NCBI GenBank assembly: GCA_964532065.1
Contig: CAZHHG010000005.1
Location: forward strand, 1 to 64,000
Length of the DNA: 64,000 nucleotides
Direction: 5' to 3'
From: DSXH01 sp964532065
Lineage (GTDB): Bacteria > Bacteroidota > Ignavibacteria > Ignavibacteriales > Melioribacteraceae
In this document: one piece after another, positions 8,336 through 16,886 of the stretch
How positions within the stretch are numbered: position 1 is the stretch's first letter
Layout: every line of letters starts with the position of its first letter
Translations under genes and position numbers: made by a program
Notes under the pieces: generated by a model
The model's input: only the letters and a program-made list of their open reading frames with translations
Databases searched by the model: none
What the model was told of the DNA's origin: nothing

Positions 8336-10417
8336 TCAGGATGATTTAATTCTTACATCCACAGCATAGTAACGCCCGGACCCATCAAGTATCAGTGGAT
8401 TGAAATCGAACTCAGTTATATTTCCGTTCTCTATCATCATAGCGGCCGACGATTTTATTATTTTCCTCAACGTGGGCAGGTCGGCTGGATCTTCCCCCCT
8501 TACGCCATTCAATATTTTTCCGATTCTTGTTTCGAAAATCATTTCGTCAATATCGGCCCCGGAAATATAACACGACCTGATAGACGTGTCATCAAAGACT
8601 TCAACATATTTTCCTCCCGAACCAAACATAATAACCGGCCCGAATGAAGAATCACGAAGACCACCGATCAACAACTCATGCTTTGTCTTTATAAAAGGTT
8701 GAATCAGAAACTCTTCAACAAAAAATCCTTTCGCCGAAAAACCGGATTTAATTTCTTCTGCTGCAATAATCAGTTCGCTGTGATTGCCGATGTTCAGTCT
8801 TACGGCATTAAGCTCTGTTTTGTGAATTACGTCGGGGCTAATCCCTTTAATAACAACCGGATAAAATTCTATAACCGTATTTTTAAGATCTTCGGGTTTT
8901 ACAAGAAGGTTATTTACAAGAGGAATTTCATATTCCTCTGCAAGAAGAGTAATCTCTTTCTGGGACAAAAACCTTTCGCCCGCCGAATTCTTTTTCCTGT
9001 CTCCCCTGTTATACAATTCAAAATAGTCATTACCGTATCGATGAAATTTATCTTTACCTTTTTTNNNNNNNNNNTAAAAAAGCATATTGGATATTACCTC
9101 GGCAGGATCTTCCGGATTTCTGAATACAGGTAGCTTCGTCCCGGATTCCGTTCTATACTTATCCCAGAACTCAGGCAGCGGCATTACAACCTGCAGAACC
9201 GGTTTATCGCTTTTAACTGAATAGACACTTTCAATTACTTCGAGAGGTGAAACCATAACGGGCTCTACAAAGATCGAAATTACCGCATCAACGTTTTCGT
9301 CCGACGCAACAAGTTCGTTTACTCTTCTGTAGATTTCCGCTGTTCCTCCAGGCAACAGGTCAACCGGATTGGACACGCTTCCCTCGGGGTGGACAGCCTC
9401 TCTCAGTTTTTTTCGTGTCTCTTCTGAGAAGGTTGCGAGTTTTAATCCCTCTTTTTCAATTTTATCTACACAGAGGATTGCCGGTCCGCCGGCATTTGTA
9501 ACAACCGCAATTGAATTCCCATGCGGAATCGGAAAGTTCTCAAATCCTTTTGCGGTATTAAAAAGTTCGTTCAGGTTTTCTGCGCGTATTATTCCGGACT
9601 GTTTAAGCAGTGCTTCCGTTATCTTATCATTGCTGCTTAGCGCGCCGGTATGCGAAGAAGCCGCTTTCATTCCGCTTTCGGTTCTTCCGGCTTTCAATAC
9701 AATTGTCGGCTTTGATATCTTACCAAGCATAAACGGAAGAATGAATTCTTCACCGTTTCCAAAACTTTCCAGGTAGAATGTAAGAGTCTTGATGTTTTTG
9801 TCGTGCTGCCAGAACTCCAAAATATCATTCTCGTTTATATCTGCTTTGTTGCCAACACTTATAAAATGCGCAAACTTAATATCGGTTTCGCGCAAAGAAT
9901 TAAGAACCGCGGCGCCGAGCGCCCCGCTTTGAGAAAGAAATCCGATCGCGCCCGTCTCCGGTTTTTCCGCCACAAAGGTTGCGTTAAGCTTTACATTGTC
10001 AAGAGTGTTAATCACTCCCATGCAGTTTGGTCCGACCATTCTTGCGCCATGAGATTTTATTTTAGCGATAAGTTTTTTTTCAAGTTCCTCACCTTCTTTA
10101 CCGATCTCTTTGAAACCTGCGGTAATTAGAATTATTGAACCGGTGTTTTTCATAAGAAGAGCGTCAATCGTTTCCTCGGCAAATTGTTTCGGCACAACGA
10201 CAATTCCAAGATCGATTGTATCTGTAATTTCATCAATCGAACGGTAACATTTAAATCCAAGTATCTCGTCGGCTTTCGGATTAACCGGAAATATTTTCCC
10301 CTTATACCCATAATTTTTAATTGTCTTCAACAATTCATAACCAATGCTTTTTTCTTTTGTCGAAGCACCGGCCACACAAATAGTTTCAGGATAAAAAAAA
10401 CTTGAGATGTTTTTCAT
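8336..10417 (-). CDS. ADP-forming acyl-CoA (acetyl-CoA) synthetase, fused alpha-beta type, with an assembly gap
   Basis: Converts acyl-CoA, ADP and phosphate to free acid, CoA and ATP, or the reverse. The fused architecture is visible: a CoA-binding Rossmann domain (VAGASTKEKSIG, GPNCMGVINT), a succinyl-CoA-ligase-like flavodoxin domain, the active-site His in SSHTGAL (H256), and a C-terminal ATP-grasp domain (VVIKGISPDVIHKTE, VEEFLIQP, GPVIMFGSGG, EFDFNPLI). The ATG at 10417 is preferred, because GCGGGAA lies just upstream and an earlier start would add 17 residues foreign to the family. Ten Ns at 9065-9074 lie in the linker before the ATP-grasp domain; the frame continues on both sides if the gap really is ten bases. 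No GNAT domain is fused, so it is not a Pat-type acetyltransferase. The acyl substrate is unknown. Confidence 0.9.
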   Translation of the reverse strand: MKNISSFFYPETICVAGASTKEKSIGYELLKTIKNYGYKGKIFPVNPKADEILGFKCYRSIDEITDTIDLGIVVVPKQFAEETIDALLMKNTGSIILITAGFKEIGKEGEELEKKLIAKIKSHGARMVGPNCMGVINTLDNVKLNATFVAEKPETGAIGFLSQSGALGAAVLNSLRETDIKFAHFISVGNKADINENDILEFWQHDKNIKTLTFYLESFGNGEEFILPFMLGKISKPTIVLKAGRTESGMKAASSHTGALSSNDKITEALLKQSGIIRAENLNELFNTAKGFENFPIPHGNSIAVVTNAGGPAILCVDKIEKEGLKLATFSEETRKKLREAVHPEGSVSNPVDLLPGGTAEIYRRVNELVASDENVDAVISIFVEPVMVSPLEVIESVYSVKSDKPVLQVVMPLPEFWDKYRTESGTKLPVFRNPEDPAEVISNMLFXXXXKKGKDKFHRYGNDYFELYNRGDRKKNSAGERFLSQKEITLLAEEYEIPLVNNLLVKPEDLKNTVIEFYPVVIKGISPDVIHKTELNAVRLNIGNHSELIIAAEEIKSGFSAKGFFVEEFLIQPFIKTKHELLIGGLRDSSFGPVIMFGSGGKYVEVFDDTSIRSCYISGADIDEMIFETRIGKILNGVRGEDPADLPTLRKIIKSSAAMMIENGNITEFDFNPLILDGSGRYYAVDVRIKSS
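9065..9074. other. Assembly gap of ten Ns
   Basis: Ten unresolved bases sit inside a homopolymer-rich context (T-run before, A-run after). The round number suggests a scaffold-join placeholder, so the true length is unknown, and the interrupted gene's residues here cannot be trusted. Confidence 0.98.
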
Positions 10418-10511
10418 ACAATTCCCGCTAATATTCTTGATGACCAAGCATAAAAATCTTTGATTCAAAAATAACTATTTATGAGCTTCGGAAGGAATTA
10501 ATCGTTTGTAT

Positions 10512-11081
10512 TTATAACCCAAGCCAGTTTCTTATTATTGATTCGCCAAGAGGGGTCATAATTGATTCGGGATGAAACTGAACACCATGAAGATCAAGCG
10601 TCCTGTGAGATAGAGCCATTATAACATCATCATCTGTTTCGGCGGTTATTTTAAGCTGTTGGGGGAAGTTCTCTTTCGATAGAAACCACGAATGATATAA
10701 GCCGACATTAATTATTTCCGGAAGCCCTTTGAAGAGGCGCCCGCTCCTGTCAATCACCCTTGCGGATTTTGAAATTCCGTGGACAACATTATTAAGATTT
10801 ATAAGTCCTGCTCCGAAATACTCCCCTATCGCCTGATGACCGAGACAAACACCCAGAATGCTTTTGGTGCTGGAATATTTTTGAAGGATTTCAAACATCG
10901 AGGGAAAATCTTTCGGAAGCCCGGGTCCCGGCGTAAAGAGTATTTTGTCAAATCCGGCAACTTTTTCTATCCTAATCTCCCCGCTTTTTTCAACCTCGTA
11001 ATCACCAACTCCAATTTTTCTAATAAGCTCTACGAGATTGAAAGTAAACGAGTCATAATTATCCAGGATCAGCAATTTCAT
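10512..11081 (-). CDS. pabA: Aminodeoxychorismate/anthranilate synthase glutamine amidotransferase subunit
   Basis: Class I glutamine amidotransferase that supplies ammonia from glutamine to a chorismate-using partner. The triad is intact: C79 in LGVCLGHQAIG, then H170 and E172 in VQFHPES. The oxyanion motif TPGPGLP is at residues 50-56. At 189 residues it has the standard TrpG/PabA length. The partner on the opposite strand, starting 45 bases away, has PabB features, so the folate role (4-amino-4-deoxychorismate) is favoured; a shared role in tryptophan synthesis is possible, since many bacteria use one subunit for both. No trp genes are in the window. The ATG at 11081 has no clear ribosome site. 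Confidence 0.88.
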   Translation of the reverse strand: MKLLILDNYDSFTFNLVELIRKIGVGDYEVEKSGEIRIEKVAGFDKILFTPGPGLPKDFPSMFEILQKYSSTKSILGVCLGHQAIGEYFGAGLINLNNVVHGISKSARVIDRSGRLFKGLPEIINVGLYHSWFLSKENFPQQLKITAETDDDVIMALSHRTLDLHGVQFHPESIMTPLGESIIRNWLGL

Positions 11082-11126
11082 TTGAGAGATTTTTATAAAT
11101 TAGTTACAGCTAATATAAAATTAACA

Positions 11127-12101
11127 ATGGAAAATAGAACCCCCGCCATAAATTTAATGAACAGTTTGGGAGCTTTAAAAACCCCATTCCTGTTTATTAT
11201 AGATTTCGAGATGAAAAATCCGGTCATAATCGAACTCGACAAAGTGAATGAAAATAATATTAAGTACCGGCTTAATAATCTTTCGAACTATGGCGATGAT
11301 CCTGTTTTAAAATCAAAACTCGATTTTATAATAAAACCGGTCTCGTATAATGATTACGTTGATTCTTTCAATATTGTAATGAAAAACATCCTTGCCGGCA
11401 ATACATACCTTTGTAATCTTACTTTCCCTACACAAATAGAAACAAATTATTCCCTTAAAGAACTTTTCTTTAAAAGCAGAGCAAAGTATAAGCTGTTTGT
11501 CGAAGACCGGTTTATTGTTTTTTCGCCGGAGAGTTTTGTAAAAATTATTGATGGAAAGATCTATTCTTTTCCCATGAAAGGAACAATCGATGCGTCAATT
11601 CCCAACGCGGCCGAAAAAATCCTCGGCGACGGGAAAGAGCTGGCCGAACATAATACAATTGTTGATTTAATTAGAAACGATCTCAGTATAATATCGACAG
11701 ATGTAATAGTTGAAAATTTCCGATACATCGACAAAATAATTACGAATAAGAAAAACCTGCTGCAGGTAAGCTCAAAAATCAGCGGCCGGCTTCCGGATGA
11801 TTACAGTTCGCGAATAGGAGAAATTATTTTTAAGTTACTGCCCGCGGGTTCTATAAGCGGTGCGCCTAAGAAAAAAACAGTCGAAATTATAAAAGAGGCT
11901 GAGATCTATAACCGGGAATACTATACCGGTATCTTCGGAATCTTCGACGGCGCAAACCTCGATAGTGCTGTGATGATCCGGTTCATAGAGAAGACCGGCG
12001 AAGTTCTTAACTTTAAAAGCGGCGGGGGAATTACTTTCGCAAGCAAGCCGGAAAACGAATATCGGGAGTTAATCGATAAAGTATATGTCCCTATTATTTG
12101 A
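11127..12101 (+). CDS. pabB: Aminodeoxychorismate synthase component I
   Basis: Chorismate-binding enzyme that aminates chorismate to 4-amino-4-deoxychorismate for folate synthesis. The start is set at the ATG at 11127. The frame is open further upstream, but that part overlaps pabA antisense and is unlike the family. The resulting 324-residue protein is essentially the catalytic domain. Diagnostic motifs are PMKGT near residue 150, the PabB-type PIKGT lysine site rather than the TrpE version, IVDLIRNDLS, PAGSISGAPKKKTVEII and the GIFGIFDG/SGGGIT C-terminal core. The short N-terminus lacks the tryptophan-binding region of full-length TrpE. Its 3' end overlaps pabC by 17 bases, which suggests translational coupling. 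Confidence 0.9.
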   Translation: MENRTPAINLMNSLGALKTPFLFIIDFEMKNPVIIELDKVNENNIKYRLNNLSNYGDDPVLKSKLDFIIKPVSYNDYVDSFNIVMKNILAGNTYLCNLTFPTQIETNYSLKELFFKSRAKYKLFVEDRFIVFSPESFVKIIDGKIYSFPMKGTIDASIPNAAEKILGDGKELAEHNTIVDLIRNDLSIISTDVIVENFRYIDKIITNKKNLLQVSSKISGRLPDDYSSRIGEIIFKLLPAGSISGAPKKKTVEIIKEAEIYNREYYTGIFGIFDGANLDSAVMIRFIEKTGEVLNFKSGGGITFASKPENEYRELIDKVYVPII

Positions 12102-12693
12102 GACAATCAAAGTTAAAGATGGTGCTGTTCAGAACATCCGCTACCATAACGACCGGTTCAATTCATCGCGCGGGATCCTCTTCAATATTGATCGGGCGAT
12201 ATATCTTGAGGACATCATCAAAATTCCCGCAGATTACTCCTCCGGCATTTGCAAGTGTAAAGTTGTTTATGATTCTTCTATAAGAAGCATAAGCTTTTCG
12301 CGGTACATCATTAAACCGGTCAACCGATTAATACCGGTTGAATGCAACGATATTGATTACAGATATAAATATTCCGACAGATCCAGGCTGGAAGAGCTTA
12401 TTGCCCGGGCAGACTGCTCGTTTGACGAGGAAATTCTTATAATAAAAAACGGACTGATCACCGATACATCATATTCAAATGTTGCGCTGTTTGACGGTCA
12501 AGATTGGATCACTCCATCAAAGCCGCTTCTATCAGGAACCCGGCGCGCAGATCTTTTGGAGAGAAAAATTATTAGAGAGGATGAAATTAAGATTACAGAC
12601 CTAAAATATTTTGAGAAGATAAAACTCTTTAACGCAATGCTGGATTTTGATGAGTGCCCCGTTTTACCAACAATGTTTATTGACGGTATATGA
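12085..12693 (+). CDS. pabC: Aminodeoxychorismate lyase-like PLP enzyme (class IV aminotransferase)
   Basis: Predicted to eliminate pyruvate from aminodeoxychorismate to give p-aminobenzoate; a fold-type IV PLP protein. The N-terminal FETIKVKDGAVQNIRYHNDRF matches the family opening, K95 (YRYKYSDRSRL) is the likely PLP lysine, and ITDTSYSNVALFDGQDW followed by TPSKPLLSGTRR is the characteristic cofactor and phosphate-binding segment. At 202 residues it is shorter than E. coli PabC (about 270), mainly in the N-terminal domain. The 17-base overlap with pabB and the chorismate-derived context support PabC over a branched-chain or D-amino-acid transaminase. Confidence 0.85.
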   Translation: MSLLFETIKVKDGAVQNIRYHNDRFNSSRGILFNIDRAIYLEDIIKIPADYSSGICKCKVVYDSSIRSISFSRYIIKPVNRLIPVECNDIDYRYKYSDRSRLEELIARADCSFDEEILIIKNGLITDTSYSNVALFDGQDWITPSKPLLSGTRRADLLERKIIREDEIKITDLKYFEKIKLFNAMLDFDECPVLPTMFIDGI

Positions 12694-12713
12694 GTCTGTA
12701 TATGTCTTCTGTT

Positions 12714-13328
12714 TTATTTCTTCATGTATTTCCAGTTTCTCGGTTTTCCTCCGGCTATCCATTCTACCGCGGTTGATACTCTTTTACTGCGGGTTTCTTC
12801 GGTCTTTGCCTCGGTTATCCATTCAACATACTCTCTCTTATGAGACGGGCTAAAATCCCCGAAATTTTCTAATGCGGGTCTGTTTTTTTTAAGCGCTTTT
12901 GTAAAATAATCCGGTACAACAATTTCTTTTTTTGATTGAACGGACTTCCTGGAAAGAATCTTTACATTATCATCATTAAGTTTTTTTGCCTCTTTTATAT
13001 ACGATAGCAGAATTTTGTCCTTCGGCAAATCTTTCAGTGAGGTGATTCTACCCAGATGACCCATCGCCGATTCCGACTTAGCATTTTCAACTAGCTTTTT
13101 ATCTTTCATTAATGCTGCTTTCCAGAAACTAAACGCGCAATGCTGCTTGAATGAAGCCATGCTGCACATCATTCCCTTATAATCGAAATGAGGAAAGCCC
13201 CATTTTACAGTCTCTTCAACTTCGGGACAGGCTTTATGTACGAGTTCTCTTAGATGTTCTAAAATCGGTGTTGCAAACTCCCGGGACTTTTTAATATAGG
13301 CATCAACTCGCGGATCGTACTTACCCAT
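12714..13328 (-). CDS. YdeI-like protein: DUF1801 domain plus C-terminal OmdA-type region
   Basis: A 204-residue cytosolic protein. The ATG at 13328 is chosen because AAAGGAAA precedes it and MGKYDPRVDAYI matches the family start; an earlier in-frame start would add 20 residues with no support. Residues 1-110 form a DUF1801 domain (PEVEETVKWGFPHFDYKGMMCSMASF, CAFSFWKAAL). The C-terminal 60 residues (ALKKNRPALENFGDFSPSHK, EYVEWITEAK) match the bacteriocin-protection OmdA/YdeI region. YdeI-type proteins have been linked to peptide-stress resistance in enterobacteria; here that function is only an inference. It converges on pabC with 20 bases between stops. Confidence 0.8.
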   Translation of the reverse strand: MGKYDPRVDAYIKKSREFATPILEHLRELVHKACPEVEETVKWGFPHFDYKGMMCSMASFKQHCAFSFWKAALMKDKKLVENAKSESAMGHLGRITSLKDLPKDKILLSYIKEAKKLNDDNVKILSRKSVQSKKEIVVPDYFTKALKKNRPALENFGDFSPSHKREYVEWITEAKTEETRSKRVSTAVEWIAGGKPRNWKYMKK

Positions 13329-13405
13329 ACTGTATTTCCTTTCTCTAAATTGTAATTTTAAGATATGGATCGTTATTTTAACTATCAAATAAATCAGGTT
13401 GGTTG

Positions 13406-14737
13406 ATGATTTACCGGCTCTATAAAAAAACTTTTCTCATACTGATCTTAATTGGTGTCTCGGCTTCTTTTAATTATATCTTTTCAGGCGAACGGGCGGA
13501 TATAATTGTTTCAAAGGACGGAAAAGGAAATTTCAGAACTATAACTGAGGCGCTGAACGCCGCTCCCTTTAAGAGCGGCAAAACTTTCGTCATTCTCGTA
13601 AGGAACGGAACCTATAACGAAAAATTGTACGTAACAAAAAGCAATATTGCTATTGTCGGCGAAGACCGGGACAGCACCAGAATTGTCTATGCTGAACTTC
13701 GAAGAAACTGGCTCTCCGGAAAGGATAAAACCGACTGGGGCTCGGGTACCATCAATATTGATTCTACAGTTACCGGATTCACTCTTGCAAACATTACTGT
13801 CCACAATAATTACGGATCGTTATACGGCGATCACGATCATCAGTTTGCCCTCCGCGGTTGGGGCACAAAAATAATTCTTCTCAACTGCAACATAATCGCC
13901 GACGGCGGAGATACGGTAGCTCTCTGGCATCCGAACGGAATGTATTATCACGGTAATTGCTACTTCGAAGGCTGGGTCGATTATGTTTGTCCGCAGGGCT
14001 GGTGTTATATAACCGACAGCCGATTTTACGGTCATAATTTATCGGCCTCGCTATGGCACAACGGTTCCGAAAACAAGGATCAGAAATTTGTTATCCGTTA
14101 TTCATTCTTCGACGGCGTTTCCGGATTTCCACTCGGAAGGCATCACCGGGACGCTCAATTTTATCTGCTCGATTGTATCTTCTCCGCAAACATGGCCGAT
14201 ATTCCAATCTACTGGCCCGTCTCGCCGAATGCAAAGGTCTGGATTTGGGGAGCGCGTCATTATTTTTATAACTGCAGCCGTATTGGCGGTGACTATGATT
14301 GGTTCACGGACAATCTTCATGAAGCCGCGAGTCAGCCTGCACCCGAAAGTATCGACGCTAAATGGACATTTGATAATAAGTGGGATCCTGAAAACGAAAT
14401 GACGCCGGTTCTTCCATTCGTTTCTTTGCCGGCGCCAAGAAACGGCTCGTATAAAATCGACTCGTCTGTAAAACTGAAGTGGCTTCCTTCCCGCAACTCC
14501 GCTACCTTTAATGTGCATTTCTGGAAATCTATTTACCCCCAGGCATTAAAGAGGGGGGAAAAATTAAAAACAGGAGCTCATGCGCACGGTGAACCTGTTT
14601 TTATCAGAAATCAAACGGAGAGTTTTTTTAATACTCCTATTCTTGAATCAAACTCCACTTATTACTGGAGAATCGACGAAGTATTAACAGACGGCTCTAT
14701 TGTAACCGGTCCGCTCTGGCATTTTACAACTAAATAA
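13406..14737 (+). CDS. Secreted pectinesterase-family protein (CE8-like) with C-terminal FnIII-like domain
   Basis: A 443-residue exported protein with an N-terminal hydrophobic signal. Residues 31-320 form a right-handed beta-helix of the pectin methylesterase type: VSKDGKGNFRTITEAL, then Q146 (DHQFALRG, the first catalytic-region Gln), D169 and D192 (EGWVDYV), which align with the two catalytic Asp residues. The second conserved Gln of the usual YQDTL motif is absent: the site reads GGDTV, with G168 in its place. About residues 330-443 look like a fibronectin-III-type module (VKLKWLPS, YYWRIDEV, GPLWHFTTK). The TTG at 13403 is also in frame; the ATG at 13406 is preferred. Activity on methylated pectin is uncertain because of the substitution. 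truA follows two bases later. Confidence 0.82.
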   Translation: MIYRLYKKTFLILILIGVSASFNYIFSGERADIIVSKDGKGNFRTITEALNAAPFKSGKTFVILVRNGTYNEKLYVTKSNIAIVGEDRDSTRIVYAELRRNWLSGKDKTDWGSGTINIDSTVTGFTLANITVHNNYGSLYGDHDHQFALRGWGTKIILLNCNIIADGGDTVALWHPNGMYYHGNCYFEGWVDYVCPQGWCYITDSRFYGHNLSASLWHNGSENKDQKFVIRYSFFDGVSGFPLGRHHRDAQFYLLDCIFSANMADIPIYWPVSPNAKVWIWGARHYFYNCSRIGGDYDWFTDNLHEAASQPAPESIDAKWTFDNKWDPENEMTPVLPFVSLPAPRNGSYKIDSSVKLKWLPSRNSATFNVHFWKSIYPQALKRGEKLKTGAHAHGEPVFIRNQTESFFNTPILESNSTYYWRIDEVLTDGSIVTGPLWHFTTK

Positions 14738-14739
14738 TT

Positions 14740-15567
14740 ATGGCGCGATTTAAACTTTATATCGAATACGAAGGAACCCGCTATAGCGGGTGGCAGATGC
14801 AGAAAAATTCAAAATCCGTTCAGGGCAAACTCTATGAGGCGGCCGCAAATGTTTTTAAAGGGGAACGGATTGAAATCTACGGCTCGGGTCGAACCGACGC
14901 CGGCGTTCACGCGCTAAGGCAAGTCGCTCACCTCGACGTAAAAACAATGCTCGCCCCGGAAATAATCAGGATTAAAATAAATGATGAACTTCCTGCAGAT
15001 ATCAATTTGCTTGAGGTCGAAAAAACGGATCCTAAATTCCATGCCCGGTACGACGCTAAAAGCCGTATATACCTCTATCAGGTTGCCAGAAGAAGAACTT
15101 CGTTCGGTAAAAACTTTGTCTGGTGGATTAAAGATCAACTCAATTTTGAGAAGATGAACAATGCTTCTAAATTGTTCGTCGGGATGCATGATTTTGTTTC
15201 TTTTGCGGATAAGGACGACGACGAGAAATCAACAAAAGTCCTGATTGAAAACGTTCAGTTGAAAGAGGAGGGGGACTTAATATTGATCAGAATAACCGGT
15301 TCGCATTTTCTCTGGAAACAGGTCCGCAGAATGGTTGGTACTCTCGTAGAAGTTGGAAGGGGCAATCTTACACAGAACGACATAAAATATTATTTAGAAC
15401 ACAAATCGCCTGCTCCGGCACAATATACAGCTCCTCCGTCAGGGCTCTTTCTGGAAAGAATAATCTATGCTGGAGATTCGTATCCCGCCGATTTGATTCC
15501 TACGATAAATATTTCATCGGAAAAAAAGGTGGTGCTTAGAAAAAATGATAAGGGGAACAGGAGATAA
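14740..15567 (+). CDS. truA: tRNA pseudouridine(38-40) synthase
   Basis: Isomerises uridines 38-40 in the anticodon arm of tRNAs. The family motif GSGRTDAGVHALRQVAH contains the catalytic Asp (about D53). ARYDAKSRIYLYQV, HDFVSFAD and SHFLWKQVRRMVGTLVEVGRG complete the fold. At 275 residues it is slightly longer than the usual 245-265, with a basic tail. It starts two bases after the pectinesterase stop, so it probably shares that transcript although the functions are unrelated. The stop codon lies in the loop of a 7-bp hairpin (15558-15574, CAGGAGA/TCTCCTG) that lacks a T-tract, so termination there is doubtful. Confidence 0.95.
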   Translation: MARFKLYIEYEGTRYSGWQMQKNSKSVQGKLYEAAANVFKGERIEIYGSGRTDAGVHALRQVAHLDVKTMLAPEIIRIKINDELPADINLLEVEKTDPKFHARYDAKSRIYLYQVARRRTSFGKNFVWWIKDQLNFEKMNNASKLFVGMHDFVSFADKDDDEKSTKVLIENVQLKEEGDLILIRITGSHFLWKQVRRMVGTLVEVGRGNLTQNDIKYYLEHKSPAPAQYTAPPSGLFLERIIYAGDSYPADLIPTINISSEKKVVLRKNDKGNRR

Positions 15568-15620
15568 TCTCCTGCCGGTGTAATTAATTCGAAATTATTT
15601 TTCAACTGAATATATCAGAC

Positions 15621-16742
15621 TTATAAATGTTTGATATAGCATCGTCTTCTTTTGTGCTGCCTTCCCTGATAATGACGCCATTGTGCCTGAACCTTTGTAT
15701 TGGTTTCCAGTTCGGGGTTAGACTCCGCTTTAGAAATGTTGTTGGCAATGTAGATTTTGTTGATTTCATACATCATTATTGCGTTAACGCCTTTATCCTG
15801 ATAATCCGGCCGGACTCCGGTTAAGTACAGATCAACACGATCGTTTTTTCTTAATGCTTTTAGGATGTAAAACAATCCGAGCGGAAACAATTTTCCTTTG
15901 GCTTTCTGAAATGCTTTCGACAGAGACGGCATCGTAATTCCGAATGCAACAACTTCATTCTTTTCGTTCACCACAACCGGTACAAATCCCGGTTTTATGA
16001 AACCGAAATATTGTTTTACGTAGAGATCGATCTGCTTTTCGGTTAGCGGAACGAATCCGTAAATATCTTTATAAGCATCATTAAGGACGTGGAATATTTC
16101 GTGGGCATAAGGAAGAAGATCTTTAGCCTTTTTTACTTCAAGCATTCGGAGACGGTACCTTTCAAGAACAGCTTTTGCAATTCTTTCAACCTTTTCGGGA
16201 ATTTCTTTCGGTGGAACGAGTTCATACTCCATCCAGTCGATATCTTTCTGATAACCAAGTCGCTCTATGTGTGCCGGGTAATAGGGAAAATTATAAATGG
16301 TCGCGATTGTCGGAAGCTCTTCAAATCCTTCAATAAGCATTCCTTCCGGGTCCATGTCGGTAAATCCGAGCGGTCCGTGAATTGCTTCTGCGTTTTTACT
16401 CTTTGCCCACTCTTCGGCTGTTTTAAATAGTTGAGAGGAAACTTCACTGTCGTCAATAAACTCTACATAACCGAATCTTGCAATTTTTTTCCCGACTTTT
16501 TCGTTGTACCGGTTATTAATAATCCCGGCTATTCTGCCGGCAACGCGGCCGTCTTTTAATGCAAGCCAGTAGGATGCTTCACAGAAATCGAATGCCGGAT
16601 TTTTATCGGCATCCAGATTTTTATTTTCATCCATTAAAAGTGGTGGCACCCAGAATTTATTGCTCGAATAGTGTTTATATGGGAATTTTATGAATTTTTT
16701 TAGATCTGATTTCGATTTAACTTCTTTTATTTCAACGCCCAT
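15621..16742 (-). CDS. Conserved hypothetical protein with GNAT-like N-acetyltransferase fold
   Basis: A 373-residue soluble protein. The N-terminal half (WLALKDGRVAGRIAGIINNRYN, ARFGYVEF, GPLGFTDMDPEGMLIEG) and the C-terminal half (VVAFGITMPSLS, LYLTGVRPDYQDKGVNAIMMYE) each carry GNAT-like strand and acetyl-CoA-loop patterns, suggesting a duplicated or double-domain acyltransferase fold. The conserved basic C-terminus (RQHKRRRCYIK) is a feature of this uncharacterised family. The acetyl-CoA loop is weak in the first half. No substrate can be proposed. It converges with truA and diverges from the EamA transporter gene. Confidence 0.75.
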   Translation of the reverse strand: MGVEIKEVKSKSDLKKFIKFPYKHYSSNKFWVPPLLMDENKNLDADKNPAFDFCEASYWLALKDGRVAGRIAGIINNRYNEKVGKKIARFGYVEFIDDSEVSSQLFKTAEEWAKSKNAEAIHGPLGFTDMDPEGMLIEGFEELPTIATIYNFPYYPAHIERLGYQKDIDWMEYELVPPKEIPEKVERIAKAVLERYRLRMLEVKKAKDLLPYAHEIFHVLNDAYKDIYGFVPLTEKQIDLYVKQYFGFIKPGFVPVVVNEKNEVVAFGITMPSLSKAFQKAKGKLFPLGLFYILKALRKNDRVDLYLTGVRPDYQDKGVNAIMMYEINKIYIANNISKAESNPELETNTKVQAQWRHYQGRQHKRRRCYIKHL

Positions 16743-16886
16743 CAGCAGGTTCCGCCCCGTTTTATAATATGAACTTTTTTTATGAATCAGGCCAAAGATA
16801 ATTTTATTTTCATTCAGAAAGCAACTTAAAAAATCCCAATCGGTTTATTTCAAGTCTGCATCTGCTTTGAATGTTTAAGAAAGAAA

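Noticed and set aside
10779..11126. Upstream extension of pabB
   Set aside because: The frame is open but lies opposite pabA and encodes no family-like sequence; the ATG at 11127 gives a normal catalytic domain.
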